Made by a program: the position numbers and the translations under genes
The notes under the pieces: model-generated
The model's input: only the letters and a program-made list of their open reading frames with translations
The model's database searches: none
What the model was told of the DNA's origin: nothing
In this document: positions 33,796-45,310 of the stretch, piece by piece
How the letters are laid out: each line of letters opens with the position of its first letter
How positions within the stretch are numbered: position 1 is the stretch's first letter
Assembly: GCA_964395315.1 (NCBI GenBank)
Contig: CAYNBI010000002.1
Span: forward strand, 1 to 64,000
Direction of reading: 5' to 3'
Length of the DNA stretch: 64,000 nt
Source: CAVORB01 sp964395315
Lineage (GTDB): Bacteria > Pseudomonadota > Gammaproteobacteria > Chromatiales > Chromatiaceae

Positions 33796-34452
33796 TCAGG
33801 CCCCGAGACCGCCGAAGATCTGGTCGCGGATGTCGGTCACGCCCCCGATGCCGTGGACCTTCACGTACCTGGGCGCTCCCTCGCCACCTTCCTCGGCCCA
33901 TTTCGAATAATAGGCGATCAGGGGCTCCGTTTGGTCATGGTAGACCTTGAGCCGCGCCTTGACGGTCTCCTCCTTGTCGTCGTCACGCTGGATCAGCGGC
34001 TCACCGGTGACGTCGTCCTTGCCCTCCTCCTTGGGCGGGTTGTAGATGACGTGATAAGTGCGCCCGGAAGCCAAGTGCGCCCGGCGGCCGGACATGCGCT
34101 TGACGATCTCCTCGTCCGGCACGTCGATCTCCACCACGGCGTCGACGAAAATGCGCGCGTCTTTCAGTGCATCCGCCTGGGCCAGGGTCCGGGGGAAGCC
34201 GTCGAACAGGAAGCCGTTCTTGCAATCGTCCTCCTTGATGCGCTCCTTGACCATGCCCAGGATGATGTCGTCCGAGACCAGTCCGCCCTCGTCCATGATC
34301 TTCTTGGCCGCCTTTCCGAGCTCGCTCCCGGCCTTGACGTGGGCCCGCAGCATATCGCCCGTGGAGATCTGGGGAATGCCGAATTTTTCCTTGATGAAGC
34401 CGGCCTGCGTGCCCTTACCGGCACCTGGACCGCCAAGCAGAATGATGCGCAT
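33796..34452 (-). CDS. adk: Adenylate kinase
   Basis: 218 aa. It interconverts 2 ADP and ATP + AMP. The P-loop is GGPGAGKGTQA (residues 7-17), followed by ISTGDMLRAHVKAGSELG, the AMP-binding FLFDGFPRTLAQADAL and the lid, which has HLASGRTYHVIYNPPK without zinc cysteines, as in most gammaproteobacteria. Full length. Upstream are 395 non-coding bases, where its promoter must lie. An intrinsic terminator follows. Confidence 0.97.
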   Translation of the reverse strand: MRIILLGGPGAGKGTQAGFIKEKFGIPQISTGDMLRAHVKAGSELGKAAKKIMDEGGLVSDDIILGMVKERIKEDDCKNGFLFDGFPRTLAQADALKDARIFVDAVVEIDVPDEEIVKRMSGRRAHLASGRTYHVIYNPPKEEGKDDVTGEPLIQRDDDKEETVKARLKVYHDQTEPLIAYYSKWAEEGGEGAPRYVKVHGIGGVTDIRDQIFGGLGA

Positions 34453-34847
34453 CTTGTATCGCTCCTCGAAATCGAATGGATCGCTGGCCCCGGGGAAACG
34501 CCGAGCTGTTCAGCGCCTTCCGCGGCACATGTAAGTGCTGTTCCCGGCCAGGATGGACGATGATCAGCGTCACCCGGGAACCCACCTCGCGAGGATCGTT
34601 ATCGAGGGCCAGGGCTCCGGGCACGCGGGTTATCGGTCTGTAGACGGCGCAAGGCGCACGCCGTCGGTAGATCTCTCTCCTGACGGGCTGGCAGTCTGCC
34701 ACAGGCTGGGGCGGGAGGCCATTCCGTAGAATCCATGAGGCAATACAGCCGCCTTATCCATTCGAAGCCCGAACGGGGAGGGGCGATCGCGGATGCCTGC
34801 CGCCGGTTGCGCGTCCTTGCGCCGGGGTTCGGCATTCCCCGCTATTC
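34453..34847. other. Intergenic region between adk and htpG
   Basis: 395 bases between two minus-strand genes. It should contain the adk promoter and the htpG 3' end. I found no open frame with codon bias, no tRNA fold and no clear hairpin followed by T. Confidence 0.4.
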
Positions 34848-36773
<1,926 letters not shown>

Positions 36774-36908
36774 GTCTCTGCTCTGCCCTCTATTTCAGTG
36801 TTTCGTGATGAACCAAGATGCTGGCGGCGCTACAATGCGCGCACCGGCACGCCTTCGGCGCGTTGATCAATGTAGTCAATGTCATCCAATATCAAGGGTT
36901 TTTCGAAC

Positions 36909-38543
36909 ATGGAAGCGAAACTCGTCGCCACCCGTCCGTTCGAGGGCCAGCGCCCCGGAACATCCGGACTGCGCAAGAAGGTCAAGGTCTTCGCGCAGCC
37001 GCACTACCTCGAGAATTTCGTGCAGGCCATCTTCGATACCCAGAAGGATCTGAACCAAGGCACCCTGGTGGTGGGCGGCGACGGCCGCTACTACAACCGC
37101 ACCGCCATCCAGACCATCCTGCGCATGGCAGCCGCCAACGGCGTCTCCAAGGTGCTCGTGGGGCAAGGCGGCATCCTGTCCACCCCGGCCGCGTCCTGCG
37201 TGATCCGCAAGTACAAGACCCAGGGCGGCATTATCCTATCGGCCAGCCACAATCCCGGCGGACCCGACGAGGACTTCGGGATCAAGTTCAACGTGCCCTC
37301 CGGGGGCCCTGCGCCCGAGGCAGTGACGGAGGCCATCTTCGGACGAACCCAGGTGATCGAGAACTACCGCACCCTCGACGCGCCCGACCTCGATCTCGAC
37401 CGCCTCGGCACGGCTCAGGTTGGACCCATGACGGTGGAGGTTATCGACCCGGTCAACGACTACGCGGACCTGATGCAGTCCCTGTTCGACTTCAACGCCA
37501 TCCATCAGCTCTTCAACTCGGGCCTCTTCCGCATGCGTTTCGACGCCATGCACGCGGTGACCGGCCCTTACGCTGTGGAGATCCTGGAGAACCGCATCGG
37601 CGCGGAGCCGGGCACGGTGATGAACGGCGTGCCGCAGGAGGACTTCGGCGGCGGTCATCCTGATCCCAACCTCGCCCACGCCAAGGAGCTGGTCGCCATG
37701 ACCCAGGGCACGGACGGGCTCGACTTCGCCGCCGCCTCCGACGGGGACGGCGATCGGAATATGATCCTGGGCAAGAATTTCTTCGTCACCCCCAGCGACA
37801 GTCTGGCGGTGCTGGCGGCCAATGCCCACCATGCTCCCGGCTACCGGGACGGCATCGTCGGCATCGCCCGCTCCATGCCCACCAGCCAGGCCGCCGACCG
37901 GGTGGCCGAGCAGCTCGGCATCGAATGCTACGAGACCCCGACGGGCTGGAAGTTTTTCGGCAACCTGCTCGACGCCGGCCGCATCACCCTATGCGGCGAG
38001 GAGAGCTTCGGCACCGGCTCCGACCACGTGCGCGAGAAGGACGGCCTCTGGGCGGTGCTCTTCTGGCTGAATCTGCTGGCGGCGCGCAAGCAGTCCGTAG
38101 CCGACTTGGTGCGGGAGCACTGGCGCCGCTTCGGCCGCAACTTCTACACCCGCCACGACTACGAGGGCGTGGACACGGACGCGGCCGAAGGTCTCATGGA
38201 TCACCTGCGAAGTCAGCTCGCGGGCCTGCCGGGGAGGACCCTCGGCGCGCTCACGGTCAAGTACGCCGACGACTTCGCCTACACGGATCCCGTGGACGCC
38301 AGCCGCTCCGAGAAGCAGGGCATTCGCATCGGCTTCGAGGACGGATCGCGCATCGTCTTCCGCCTCTCGGGCACCGGTACCCAGGGCGCCACGCTGCGGG
38401 TGTACCTCGAGTCCTACGAGCCCGACCCAGCCGGCCATGACCGCGAGACCCAGGAGGCGATGCGGCCCCTCATCCTCATCGCCGGCGAGCTCGCGCAGAT
38501 CGAGGCGCGGACCGGGAGGGCCGGGCCCGACGTCGTGACCTGA
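36909..38543 (+). CDS. pgm: Phosphoglucomutase (alpha-D-glucose specific)
   Basis: 544 aa. It interconverts glucose 1-phosphate and glucose 6-phosphate, feeding UDP-glucose and so the glycan genes in this window. The phospho-serine loop is ILSASHNPGGPDEDFGIKFN, the metal loop is DGDGDRNMILG and the sugar loop is CGEESFGTGSDHVREKDGLW. The ATG at MEAKL was chosen; an ATG ten codons earlier is also possible and neither has a strong ribosome site. It is divergent from htpG. A TACAAT at 36831-36836 may be its -10 box. Confidence 0.95.
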   Translation: MEAKLVATRPFEGQRPGTSGLRKKVKVFAQPHYLENFVQAIFDTQKDLNQGTLVVGGDGRYYNRTAIQTILRMAAANGVSKVLVGQGGILSTPAASCVIRKYKTQGGIILSASHNPGGPDEDFGIKFNVPSGGPAPEAVTEAIFGRTQVIENYRTLDAPDLDLDRLGTAQVGPMTVEVIDPVNDYADLMQSLFDFNAIHQLFNSGLFRMRFDAMHAVTGPYAVEILENRIGAEPGTVMNGVPQEDFGGGHPDPNLAHAKELVAMTQGTDGLDFAAASDGDGDRNMILGKNFFVTPSDSLAVLAANAHHAPGYRDGIVGIARSMPTSQAADRVAEQLGIECYETPTGWKFFGNLLDAGRITLCGEESFGTGSDHVREKDGLWAVLFWLNLLAARKQSVADLVREHWRRFGRNFYTRHDYEGVDTDAAEGLMDHLRSQLAGLPGRTLGALTVKYADDFAYTDPVDASRSEKQGIRIGFEDGSRIVFRLSGTGTQGATLRVYLESYEPDPAGHDRETQEAMRPLILIAGELAQIEARTGRAGPDVVT

Positions 38544-38577
38544 GCCAACGACTGCGGCGACGCGCGCATCCCCGGGG

Positions 38578-38952
38578 CTACGAGTCCGCCCGCGCGAAGA
38601 TGTCCCGCAGCTTCCGCTCGAGCTGCTCGCCGTCAACCGGCTTGGGAAGATAATCGAAGTCTTCGGGCAGCTCGCCGTGGCGGCGGATTTCCTCGCGCGT
38701 GTACGCCGAGACGAAAAGCGTGGGGATGCGATACTTCCGGGAGATGATCTCCGCCGCCTGCACCCCGTTCATCTCGCCCTTGAGCCCTACGTCCATGATG
38801 ACGAGATCTGGCCGCAGCGCGTCCGCCTTCGCCGCCGCCTCGATCCCAGTGCTCGCGGTGCCGACCACCCGGTGCCCCATCCTCTGGACGCAACGCGTGA
38901 GGAACAGGCTGGAGACCATCTCATCCTCGACCACGAGCACCGATCGGATCAT
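38578..38952 (-). CDS. Single-domain response regulator
   Basis: 124 aa, a receiver domain only: Glu10/Asp11 in VVEDEM, phospho-acceptor Asp55 in VIMDVGLKG, Ser83 and Lys106 in DYLPKPVDGEQ. The segment DVGLKGEMNGVQAAE is typical of receivers paired with HisKA_2 kinases. With no output domain it should pass the signal by protein contact. It starts 12 bp after the stop of the upstream PAS kinase gene, which is therefore its partner. Confidence 0.92.
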   Translation of the reverse strand: MIRSVLVVEDEMVSSLFLTRCVQRMGHRVVGTASTGIEAAAKADALRPDLVIMDVGLKGEMNGVQAAEIISRKYRIPTLFVSAYTREEIRRHGELPEDFDYLPKPVDGEQLERKLRDIFARADS

Positions 38953-38964
38953 CGGTCCTTTCCG

Positions 38965-40725
38965 TCAGAAGGAAACCCGGAACCGGGTCCCGCTTCCCGG
39001 CTCCAGAGCAACCTCACCCGCCAGCTGCTGAACCAATGCATCGACGAGCTGCAGACCCAAGGAGGTCGCGTGGCGCCAGTCGAGCCCTTCCGGCATCCCC
39101 ACTCCATCGTCTTCCACCGAGAGACTGGTTCGGCCGTCCTGCTCGAAGACACGCAAGCGGATGGTGCCGCTGCGCTCCTGCGGGAACGCGTGCTTGAGGC
39201 AGTTGGATACCAACTCGCTGACGATCTGACTGCAGGCAATCGCCTGATCGATATGCAGCCGGACGGGTTGCAGATCGGTGACGAGCCGCAATCGGCTGGA
39301 ATCGAGGCCATAGGTGGCGATCATGTCCTCCACCAGGGACCGGATGAAGCCATCGAACGGGACATTCGCCAGATCCGAGCCCTGGTAGAGTCGGTCGTGG
39401 ATCTGCGCCATCAACTGGATGCGCCGCCCGCTCTCGCCGAGGGCCGCCACCGTCTCGGGGTCCGCCGCGTGCATCGCCTGCAGGGACAGCAGGCTGGCGA
39501 CAACCTGGAGATTGTTCTTGACCCGGTGGTGAATCTCGCGCAGCAGCACCTCCTTTTCCTTCAGCGACTGCCGGATGCGCTCCTCCGAGAGCTTGCGCTC
39601 GGTGATGTCCTGCAGGATTCCGGAAAGTCGAACCGAATTGCCGTCCCCATCGAACATCGGGGAACCCTTGCAGGAGATCCAACGCAATTCGCCATCGGGC
39701 CGCAGAACGCGGTACTCGAAGCTGTGCTCCCGACCCGCCCGCAAGGAAGTCGCGAGAGAGGATCCCAGCGCGTCCGCGTCGTCCGGGTGAATCACCGTCT
39801 TCGCACTGGGGACGCAGGGTCGGACCGACGGTTCCAGCCCCAGGATGCGATAGATCTCATCCGACCAGGTCATGGATGACAGGTCCGACTCGAGCGTCCA
39901 GTAGCCCAGGTTGGCGTACGCCTGGGCCTGGCGCAGGCGGCGCTCGCTCTCCTCCAGCGCATCCTCCGCCTGCTTGCGCTGGGTGATGTCGCGCGAAACC
40001 ACCAGCAGCTGCTCTACCCGGTGGTCTTCTCCGCAGATCGGCGTGACCACGACATCCCACCATTTCGGGGTGCCGTCACTCGTGCTGGCCAGACCGGTGA
40101 ATCTGCCCTCGCGACCGCCGAGCGCAGCGCGGATCGCGCTCCGCCTGGCATCCCTGTCGCCCTCTCCCCAGAAGTCGTCGTAGGCACTGCCGAGGTATGG
40201 CCCAATGTCCTCGATGTTCAGCAGCCGCTGTCCGGCCTCGTTCATGTAGAGGAGGCGTCCGTCGAGATCCAGCACCTTGATGCAGTCGCAGCTGCTCTGG
40301 ATGATCCCCTTGTTGAAGCGCTCGCTCGCCCTCAGGCTGTCGTCGGCCCTCTTTCGAGCCGTGATGTTGACGGCGATCTCGACGTGCAGGGTGCGCCCGT
40401 CCGGCCAGATCACCGCCTCGTCGCGGCAATCGAACCAGTCGCCGGTTACCGGGTCCTCGTATTCCCACCGGTAAAGGCCACGCGGCTTGCCGTCGGCATC
40501 CACCAGCAGGCCACGGTTACAGAAGGGGCAGGTGTCGCAGCTACCGGATCGGAGATACTCAGAGCAGCGCTTGTCCCTGAAGTCAGTGCCCCACCGCTCT
40601 TTGGCGTACCTGTTGAGAAACACCACCTCGTCCGAGTAAAGGTCGGCCACGTAGATCGCGACATCCAGGTGCTCGCTCATCGCCCAGCAGGGATTCGGGG
40701 ATCGAATGTCTTGGTCTGGCACCAC
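38965..40725 (-). CDS. PAS sensor histidine kinase (HisKA_2 type)
   Basis: 586 aa, no membrane helix, so cytoplasmic. Three PAS domains (about 17-125, 133-253 and 262-378) are followed by a HisKA_2 domain (LLREIHHRVKNNLQVVASLL, phospho-His399 or 400) and a short ATPase domain (SELVSNCLKHAF, SVEDDGVGMPE, LGLQLVDALV). The first PAS holds Cys54, Cys63, Cys66 and Cys69 (SCDTCPFC), a possible metal or redox site. The start is a GTG with GGAGG ten bases upstream; a second GTG and Met16 are alternatives. It forms an operon with the single-domain response regulator. Confidence 0.9.
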   Translation of the reverse strand: MVPDQDIRSPNPCWAMSEHLDVAIYVADLYSDEVVFLNRYAKERWGTDFRDKRCSEYLRSGSCDTCPFCNRGLLVDADGKPRGLYRWEYEDPVTGDWFDCRDEAVIWPDGRTLHVEIAVNITARKRADDSLRASERFNKGIIQSSCDCIKVLDLDGRLLYMNEAGQRLLNIEDIGPYLGSAYDDFWGEGDRDARRSAIRAALGGREGRFTGLASTSDGTPKWWDVVVTPICGEDHRVEQLLVVSRDITQRKQAEDALEESERRLRQAQAYANLGYWTLESDLSSMTWSDEIYRILGLEPSVRPCVPSAKTVIHPDDADALGSSLATSLRAGREHSFEYRVLRPDGELRWISCKGSPMFDGDGNSVRLSGILQDITERKLSEERIRQSLKEKEVLLREIHHRVKNNLQVVASLLSLQAMHAADPETVAALGESGRRIQLMAQIHDRLYQGSDLANVPFDGFIRSLVEDMIATYGLDSSRLRLVTDLQPVRLHIDQAIACSQIVSELVSNCLKHAFPQERSGTIRLRVFEQDGRTSLSVEDDGVGMPEGLDWRHATSLGLQLVDALVQQLAGEVALEPGSGTRFRVSF

Positions 40726-40919
40726 GAAGATCCGCCTCCGGTGTCTCGCTGAAGCCTCTGTTTTCTTGGAAGCTTAGACCGCCGCACGCGAAATCGCCCG
40801 GTCGGGCAGGATCCGCAAGGCGCGCCCGGGCGCGGGCCAGGCACCCTCGCCGCCGGACCCGGGCTGCGTAGGGACTTGTGAGGGAGCTGTTCGCGGCGCA
40901 GGACGGATTGCCCGCGCCC

Positions 40920-41813
40920 TCACTCCAGGTCCGTTCCGGCCTGCGTCCCCGCCGCCCCGTCGACATAGCGGTCGCGGGCCGTCTTGGCACGCTCGAAGAC
41001 CGCGAGCAGGTGATCGCCGTCCGCGCGTCGAATGGTCTCCGCGAGCTCCGCCATCTCGGCGCCAAAGCTCGCCATCACGGCGCCCAGGGCATCACGGTTG
41101 GCGATGCAGATGTCCCGCCACATGACCGGGTTGCTGGAGGCGATGCGGGTGAAGTCGCGGAACCCGCCCGCCGCATAGCGGAAGATCTCATCGTTCTCGC
41201 GCATGCGCGCCAGAGCGTCCACCAGGCCGAAGGCGAGCATATGGGGAAGATGGCTGGTCGCGGCAAGCACCTCGTCGTGGTGGGCCACGTTCATGCAGGC
41301 GACATCGGCGCCGCAGGCCCGCCACATGCGCGTGACCCGATTCAGTGCCACGGGATCGGTCTCCGCCAGCGGCGTCAGGATCACGCGCCGATCGCGGTAG
41401 AGCTCGGGAAACGAGGCCTCGACCCCGCTGCGTTCGGTACCGGCAATGGGGTGGCCGGGAACCAGGCCCGGCGGTATCTGCCCGAACACGGCCTTTGCGT
41501 CCGCGACGACGCTTGCCTTGACGCTGCCGCCGTCGGTCATGACCGCATCGTCGCCCAGATGGCCCTGAATCGCGGCGAAAACGCCCCGCATGGCGCCCAG
41601 CGGAACGGCGATGAACACCATGTCCGCTCCGGCAACCGCCTCCGCCGGATCGTGGCTGAAGCGGTCTACGACACCGAGCTCGACCGCCTTTTCCAGGTTG
41701 GCCGCGGAGCGGCCGCAGCCGACCACCTCCCCGACCTCCCCCGCGACGCGCAGGGCACGGGCCAGGGAGCCGCCGATCAGCCCGACGCCGATGACCGCAA
41801 GACGCGCGATCAC
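40920..41813 (-). CDS. tyrA: Prephenate dehydrogenase
   Basis: 297 aa NAD-dependent enzyme of tyrosine synthesis. The Rossmann motif is LAVIGVGLIGGSLARAL; GHPIAGTERSGVEA carries the catalytic His and the HDEVLAATSHLPHMLAFGL segment is conserved. No chorismate mutase or AroA domain is fused. The start is a GTG overlapping the hisC TGA (GTGA). The usual next genes, aroA and cmk, are not present; a sensor kinase gene on the same strand follows after 194 bp. Confidence 0.94.
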   Translation of the reverse strand: MIARLAVIGVGLIGGSLARALRVAGEVGEVVGCGRSAANLEKAVELGVVDRFSHDPAEAVAGADMVFIAVPLGAMRGVFAAIQGHLGDDAVMTDGGSVKASVVADAKAVFGQIPPGLVPGHPIAGTERSGVEASFPELYRDRRVILTPLAETDPVALNRVTRMWRACGADVACMNVAHHDEVLAATSHLPHMLAFGLVDALARMRENDEIFRYAAGGFRDFTRIASSNPVMWRDICIANRDALGAVMASFGAEMAELAETIRRADGDHLLAVFERAKTARDRYVDGAAGTQAGTDLE

Positions 41814-42922
41814 CGCGCCAGCACCCGCTCGAGGGCGGCTAGAAAGCGGGCGTTCTCGGTTTCCAGGCCGACGCTGACCCGCAGGTGGTGCGCCAGGCCG
41901 TAGTTGGCCACGGGGCGAACGATGACCCCCTCCCGCAGCAAGGCATCGTTCACCGCGGCAGCCCCGCGTCCGACATCGATCGCGAGGAAATTCCCCACCG
42001 AGGGTATGAAGTCCAGGCCCAAGCGCGCGCAGCCGGCGACCAGCTGCTGCATCCCGGCCTTGTTGAGCTGGACCGAGGCGCGCACGTGCTCGTCGTCGCT
42101 CAGCGCGGCGAGCGCTGCTGCTTGCGCGGGGGCATTCACGTTGAACGGCTGGCGCACCCGGTTGAGGATCTCCGCGACCCGTGCATCGCTGACCCCGTAG
42201 CCCACCCGCAAGGCCGCCAGGCCGTGGACCTTGGAGAAGGTGCGCGTCACGACCAGGTTCGGAAGCCGATCGACCCAATGGGAGGCGTCCGGATAATCCG
42301 GCTCCTGCACGTACTCGATGTAGGCCTCGTCCACCACGGCGATGCAGGTTTCGGGCAGGGCACCCAGAAACTCCCGCAGAGGGGCGGCGGGCAGCCAGGT
42401 GCCGGTCGGATTGTTCGGGTTCGCGATCCACACGACCCGCGTGCGCTCGTTGACCAGCTTGCGCATCGCCGCCAGGTCGTGCCCGTAGTCCGCCGCCCTT
42501 GCCATGCGCGGCGTGGCCCCGGCCGCCTGGGTGGAGATGGCGTAGATGGCGAAGGCGTGCTCGGAGAACACCGACTCGACGCCGGGCTGGAGGAAGGCCC
42601 GCGCGACCAGGTCCAGCACATCATTGGAACCGTTGCCGAGGGTGATGCGGGCCGGGCTCACGCCATGGCGATCGGCCAGCGCCCTGCGCAGCGCAAAGCC
42701 GCCCCCGTCCGGGTAGCGGCCGAGCTCCGATAGCGCGGCCAGCGCCGCCGCGCGCGCCTTGGGTCCGGCACCCAGCGGATTCTCGTTCGAGGCGAGCTTG
42801 ACCGAATCCCGGATCCCGAGCTCCCGCTCCAGCTCCGAGATCGGCTTGCCCGGGACATAGGGCTGGAGTCCCGGCACCCCCGGTGCGGCCAGACGAAGAA
42901 AGGGGTTTTCTTCGATCGACAT
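41810..42922 (-). CDS. hisC: Histidinol-phosphate/aromatic aminotransferase
   Basis: 370 aa PLP enzyme. KLASNENPLG near the N terminus, the TLGNGSNDVLDLVARAF loop, WIANPNNPTGTW and the PLP lysine in VTRTFSKVHGLAALRVGYG are all present. In this operon position (between pheA and tyrA) it is the HisC2-type enzyme that probably transaminates prephenate or aromatic keto acids as well as imidazole acetol phosphate. Its ATG directly follows the pheA TAA. Confidence 0.94.
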   Translation of the reverse strand: MSIEENPFLRLAAPGVPGLQPYVPGKPISELERELGIRDSVKLASNENPLGAGPKARAAALAALSELGRYPDGGGFALRRALADRHGVSPARITLGNGSNDVLDLVARAFLQPGVESVFSEHAFAIYAISTQAAGATPRMARAADYGHDLAAMRKLVNERTRVVWIANPNNPTGTWLPAAPLREFLGALPETCIAVVDEAYIEYVQEPDYPDASHWVDRLPNLVVTRTFSKVHGLAALRVGYGVSDARVAEILNRVRQPFNVNAPAQAAALAALSDDEHVRASVQLNKAGMQQLVAGCARLGLDFIPSVGNFLAIDVGRGAAAVNDALLREGVIVRPVANYGLAHHLRVSVGLETENARFLAALERVLAR

Positions 42923-44005
42923 TTAGAGTACCGCCTGAGGATATGATCCTAGGATTTTGAAAAGAAGAGACTGTCTTTGAAGAATTTCTAACGCCCTGGC
43001 AACCCTGTCCTCATCCCGGTGACCGAGGATATCGATGAAGAAGACATAGTCCCACACCCCTCTGCGCGATGGGCGCGACTCGATACGGGTCATGCTGATC
43101 CCGTACTGGGCCAGCGGATCGAGCAGCGCGTGCAACCCCCCCGCCTCATTCCGGCAGGAAAGCAGGAGGCTGGTCTTGTCGTCGCCGCTCGCCGGAACGT
43201 CCTCCTTGCCGATGACCAGGAAACGGGTGGTGTTGCCGGGCTCGTCCTCGATGCGGCTGAAGAGGATATCGAGGTCGTAGATCTCGGCGGCCGCCTCCGC
43301 ACCCACCGCGGCGGTGCCCGCCTGCCCCGCCGCGAGACGCGCCCCCTCGGCGTTGCTGCCGACCGCGATCCGCTCCGCGTGTGGAAGGTATCGGTCGAGC
43401 CAGCCCCGACACTGGGCCAGGGACTGCTGGTGCGAGAAGACGGTCCTGACCGCCTCCAGCCCAGGCTCCCGGCTCATCAGGTGATGATGGATGCGCAGGC
43501 TGACCTCCCCCGCGATGCGCAGGGGCGAGCGCATGAACAGATCGAGCGTATGGCTGATCACGCCCTCCGTGGAGTTCTCCACTGGCACAACGCCGAAATG
43601 CGCGGAGCCTGCCTCCACCTCGCGAAAGATCTCCGCGATGTCTCCGAGCGGGAGGGTCCGCACCGAGTGACCGAAGTGCTTGAGCGCGGCCGCCTGAGTG
43701 AAGGTGCCGGCGGGGCCAAGGAAGGCGACCGCGAGGGGCTGCTCCAAGGCGAGGCAGGCGGACATGATCTCGCGAAACAGGCGCGCCACCTCCTCGCTGC
43801 CGAGAGGTCCTGGATTCTGCTCCTTGATCCGGCGCAGGATGGCCGCCTCGCGCTCCGGCCGGTAGAACTGGGTGTCCCCGTTGGCGGCCTTGATGTCCGC
43901 GACCTGCTTGGCACAGGCCGCGCGCTCGCTGATCAGGCGCAGAATCTCCCGGTCGACGGCATCGATGCGCTCGCGCACCTGGGAGAGCGGATCCTCCGGG
44001 GTCAT
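42923..44005 (-). CDS. pheA: Bifunctional chorismate mutase/prephenate dehydratase
   Basis: 360 aa. The AroQ chorismate mutase domain (residues 5-90) has REILRLISERAACAKQVADIK, the dehydratase domain (95-270) has FLGPAGTFTQAAALKHFG and VVPVENSTEGVISHTLDL, and the ACT domain (280-355) has GGLHALLDPLAQYGISMTRI then ESRP for phenylalanine feedback. It converts chorismate to phenylpyruvate. Thirteen bases separate it from the upstream serA. Length and domains are normal. Confidence 0.96.
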   Translation of the reverse strand: MTPEDPLSQVRERIDAVDREILRLISERAACAKQVADIKAANGDTQFYRPEREAAILRRIKEQNPGPLGSEEVARLFREIMSACLALEQPLAVAFLGPAGTFTQAAALKHFGHSVRTLPLGDIAEIFREVEAGSAHFGVVPVENSTEGVISHTLDLFMRSPLRIAGEVSLRIHHHLMSREPGLEAVRTVFSHQQSLAQCRGWLDRYLPHAERIAVGSNAEGARLAAGQAGTAAVGAEAAAEIYDLDILFSRIEDEPGNTTRFLVIGKEDVPASGDDKTSLLLSCRNEAGGLHALLDPLAQYGISMTRIESRPSRRGVWDYVFFIDILGHRDEDRVARALEILQRQSLLFKILGSYPQAVL

Positions 44006-44018
44006 TCGTCTCGGACCG

Positions 44019-45197
44019 TCATTCCTTGTCGCAGCCGAGACAGCGCACCGAGAGGACGCCCTTGATATCTCGGATGCGGGCCACCGTCTCTTCCGGGATG
44101 CGCTGATCGACGTCGATCAGGGTAACCGCGATGTCGCCCCGCGACCGATTCAGCATGTCCAGGATATTGAGGTTGGTCTCGGCCAGGTCGGTGGAGATCT
44201 GACCGACCATGTTGGGCACGTTGCTGTTGACCACCGCGATCCGGTAACCGCCGTTTCTCGGCAGGTTGATCTCGGGGAAGTTGACGGCGTTATGGACATT
44301 GCCGTCTTCCAGCCAGTCGCGGACCTGGTCAGCGACCATCACGGCGCAGTTCTCCTCCGCTTCCCTAGTCGAGGCGCCGATATGGGGCAGGGTCACAACC
44401 CGTGGGTGATCCTTGAGCAGATTGCTGGGGAAATCGCACACGTAGGCATAGAGCCTGCCCGCGTCCAGGGCCGCCACCACCGCCGCATCGTTGATGATGC
44501 CGTTGCGCGCGAAGTTGAGCAGCACGCCTCCCTTCTTCATGTGCTTGAGACGGTCCGCGTTGATCATGTCGCGGGTCTCGTCCGTCAGGGGCACGTGGAA
44601 GCTGATGAAATCCGAGCGGGAGACCAAGTCGTCCACGCTCAGCGCCTGCTCGACATTCGATTCCAGCTGCCAGGCCCGCTGCACCGTGATGGTCGGGTCG
44701 TAACCGATCACCCGCATCCCCAGCGCCCGGGCGGCGTTTGCGACCTGCACGCCGATCGCGCCGAGGCCGATGACCCCCAGGGTGCGGCCTGGGAGCTCGA
44801 AGCCGACGAACTGCTTCTTGCCGCTCTCCACGGACTTGTGGATAGCCTCGTCGTCGCCCGCGAGGCCGCGCGCGAAGCCCCAGGCCTGAGCGATATTGCG
44901 CGCGGCCAGCAGCATGCCCGCGATCACCAGTTCCTTGACCGCATTCGCATTGGCCCCCGGCGCATTGAACACCGGCACCCCGCGCTCGCTCATGCGGGCG
45001 ACGGGGATGTTGTTGACCCCGGCGCCAGCCCGGCCAATCGCCTTGACCGTATCGGGAACATCGAGGTCGTGCATGTTCGCCGAGCGCACCAGGATCGCGT
45101 CCGGATGGGCGATCTCCGAGGCGACCTCGTACTTGTCCCGTGGCAGACGGTCGAGACCAGCGACGGAAATATTGTTCAGAGTCAGAATCTTAAACAT
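44019..45197 (-). CDS. serA: D-3-phosphoglycerate dehydrogenase
   Basis: 392 aa, first step of serine synthesis. The NAD site is LGVIGLGAIGVQVANAARALGM, and catalytic Arg, Glu and His occur in NFARNGIINDAA, DHPRVVTLPH and IGAST. A C-terminal ACT domain (VNSNVPNMVGQISTDLAE) provides for serine feedback, giving a protein slightly shorter than E. coli SerA. Its insertion between serC and pheA is an addition to the classic operon order and groups both serine genes with the aromatic genes. The 113 bp upstream may carry an internal promoter. Confidence 0.95.
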   Translation of the reverse strand: MFKILTLNNISVAGLDRLPRDKYEVASEIAHPDAILVRSANMHDLDVPDTVKAIGRAGAGVNNIPVARMSERGVPVFNAPGANANAVKELVIAGMLLAARNIAQAWGFARGLAGDDEAIHKSVESGKKQFVGFELPGRTLGVIGLGAIGVQVANAARALGMRVIGYDPTITVQRAWQLESNVEQALSVDDLVSRSDFISFHVPLTDETRDMINADRLKHMKKGGVLLNFARNGIINDAAVVAALDAGRLYAYVCDFPSNLLKDHPRVVTLPHIGASTREAEENCAVMVADQVRDWLEDGNVHNAVNFPEINLPRNGGYRIAVVNSNVPNMVGQISTDLAETNLNILDMLNRSRGDIAVTLIDVDQRIPEETVARIRDIKGVLSVRCLGCDKE

Positions 45198-45310
45198 TTT
45201 CTTTGAACTTCAATGCGAAGCTTGGCGTCACTCGGGACGGAAGCAGCGACGAAACCGGACGGGGAAGATTCGCTCGTCGCCGGACGTGCCGACGTAGACT
45301 CGGCCGTGGC

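Noticed and set aside
34453..34847. tRNA or small RNA in the adk-htpG gap
   Set aside because: No T-arm (GGTTCRA) with a matching acceptor stem, and no promoter-terminator pair was found.
36774..36908. Sigma-32 heat-shock promoter for htpG
   Set aside because: A CTTGGTT box is present upstream, but no CCCCATnT-like box at the right distance.
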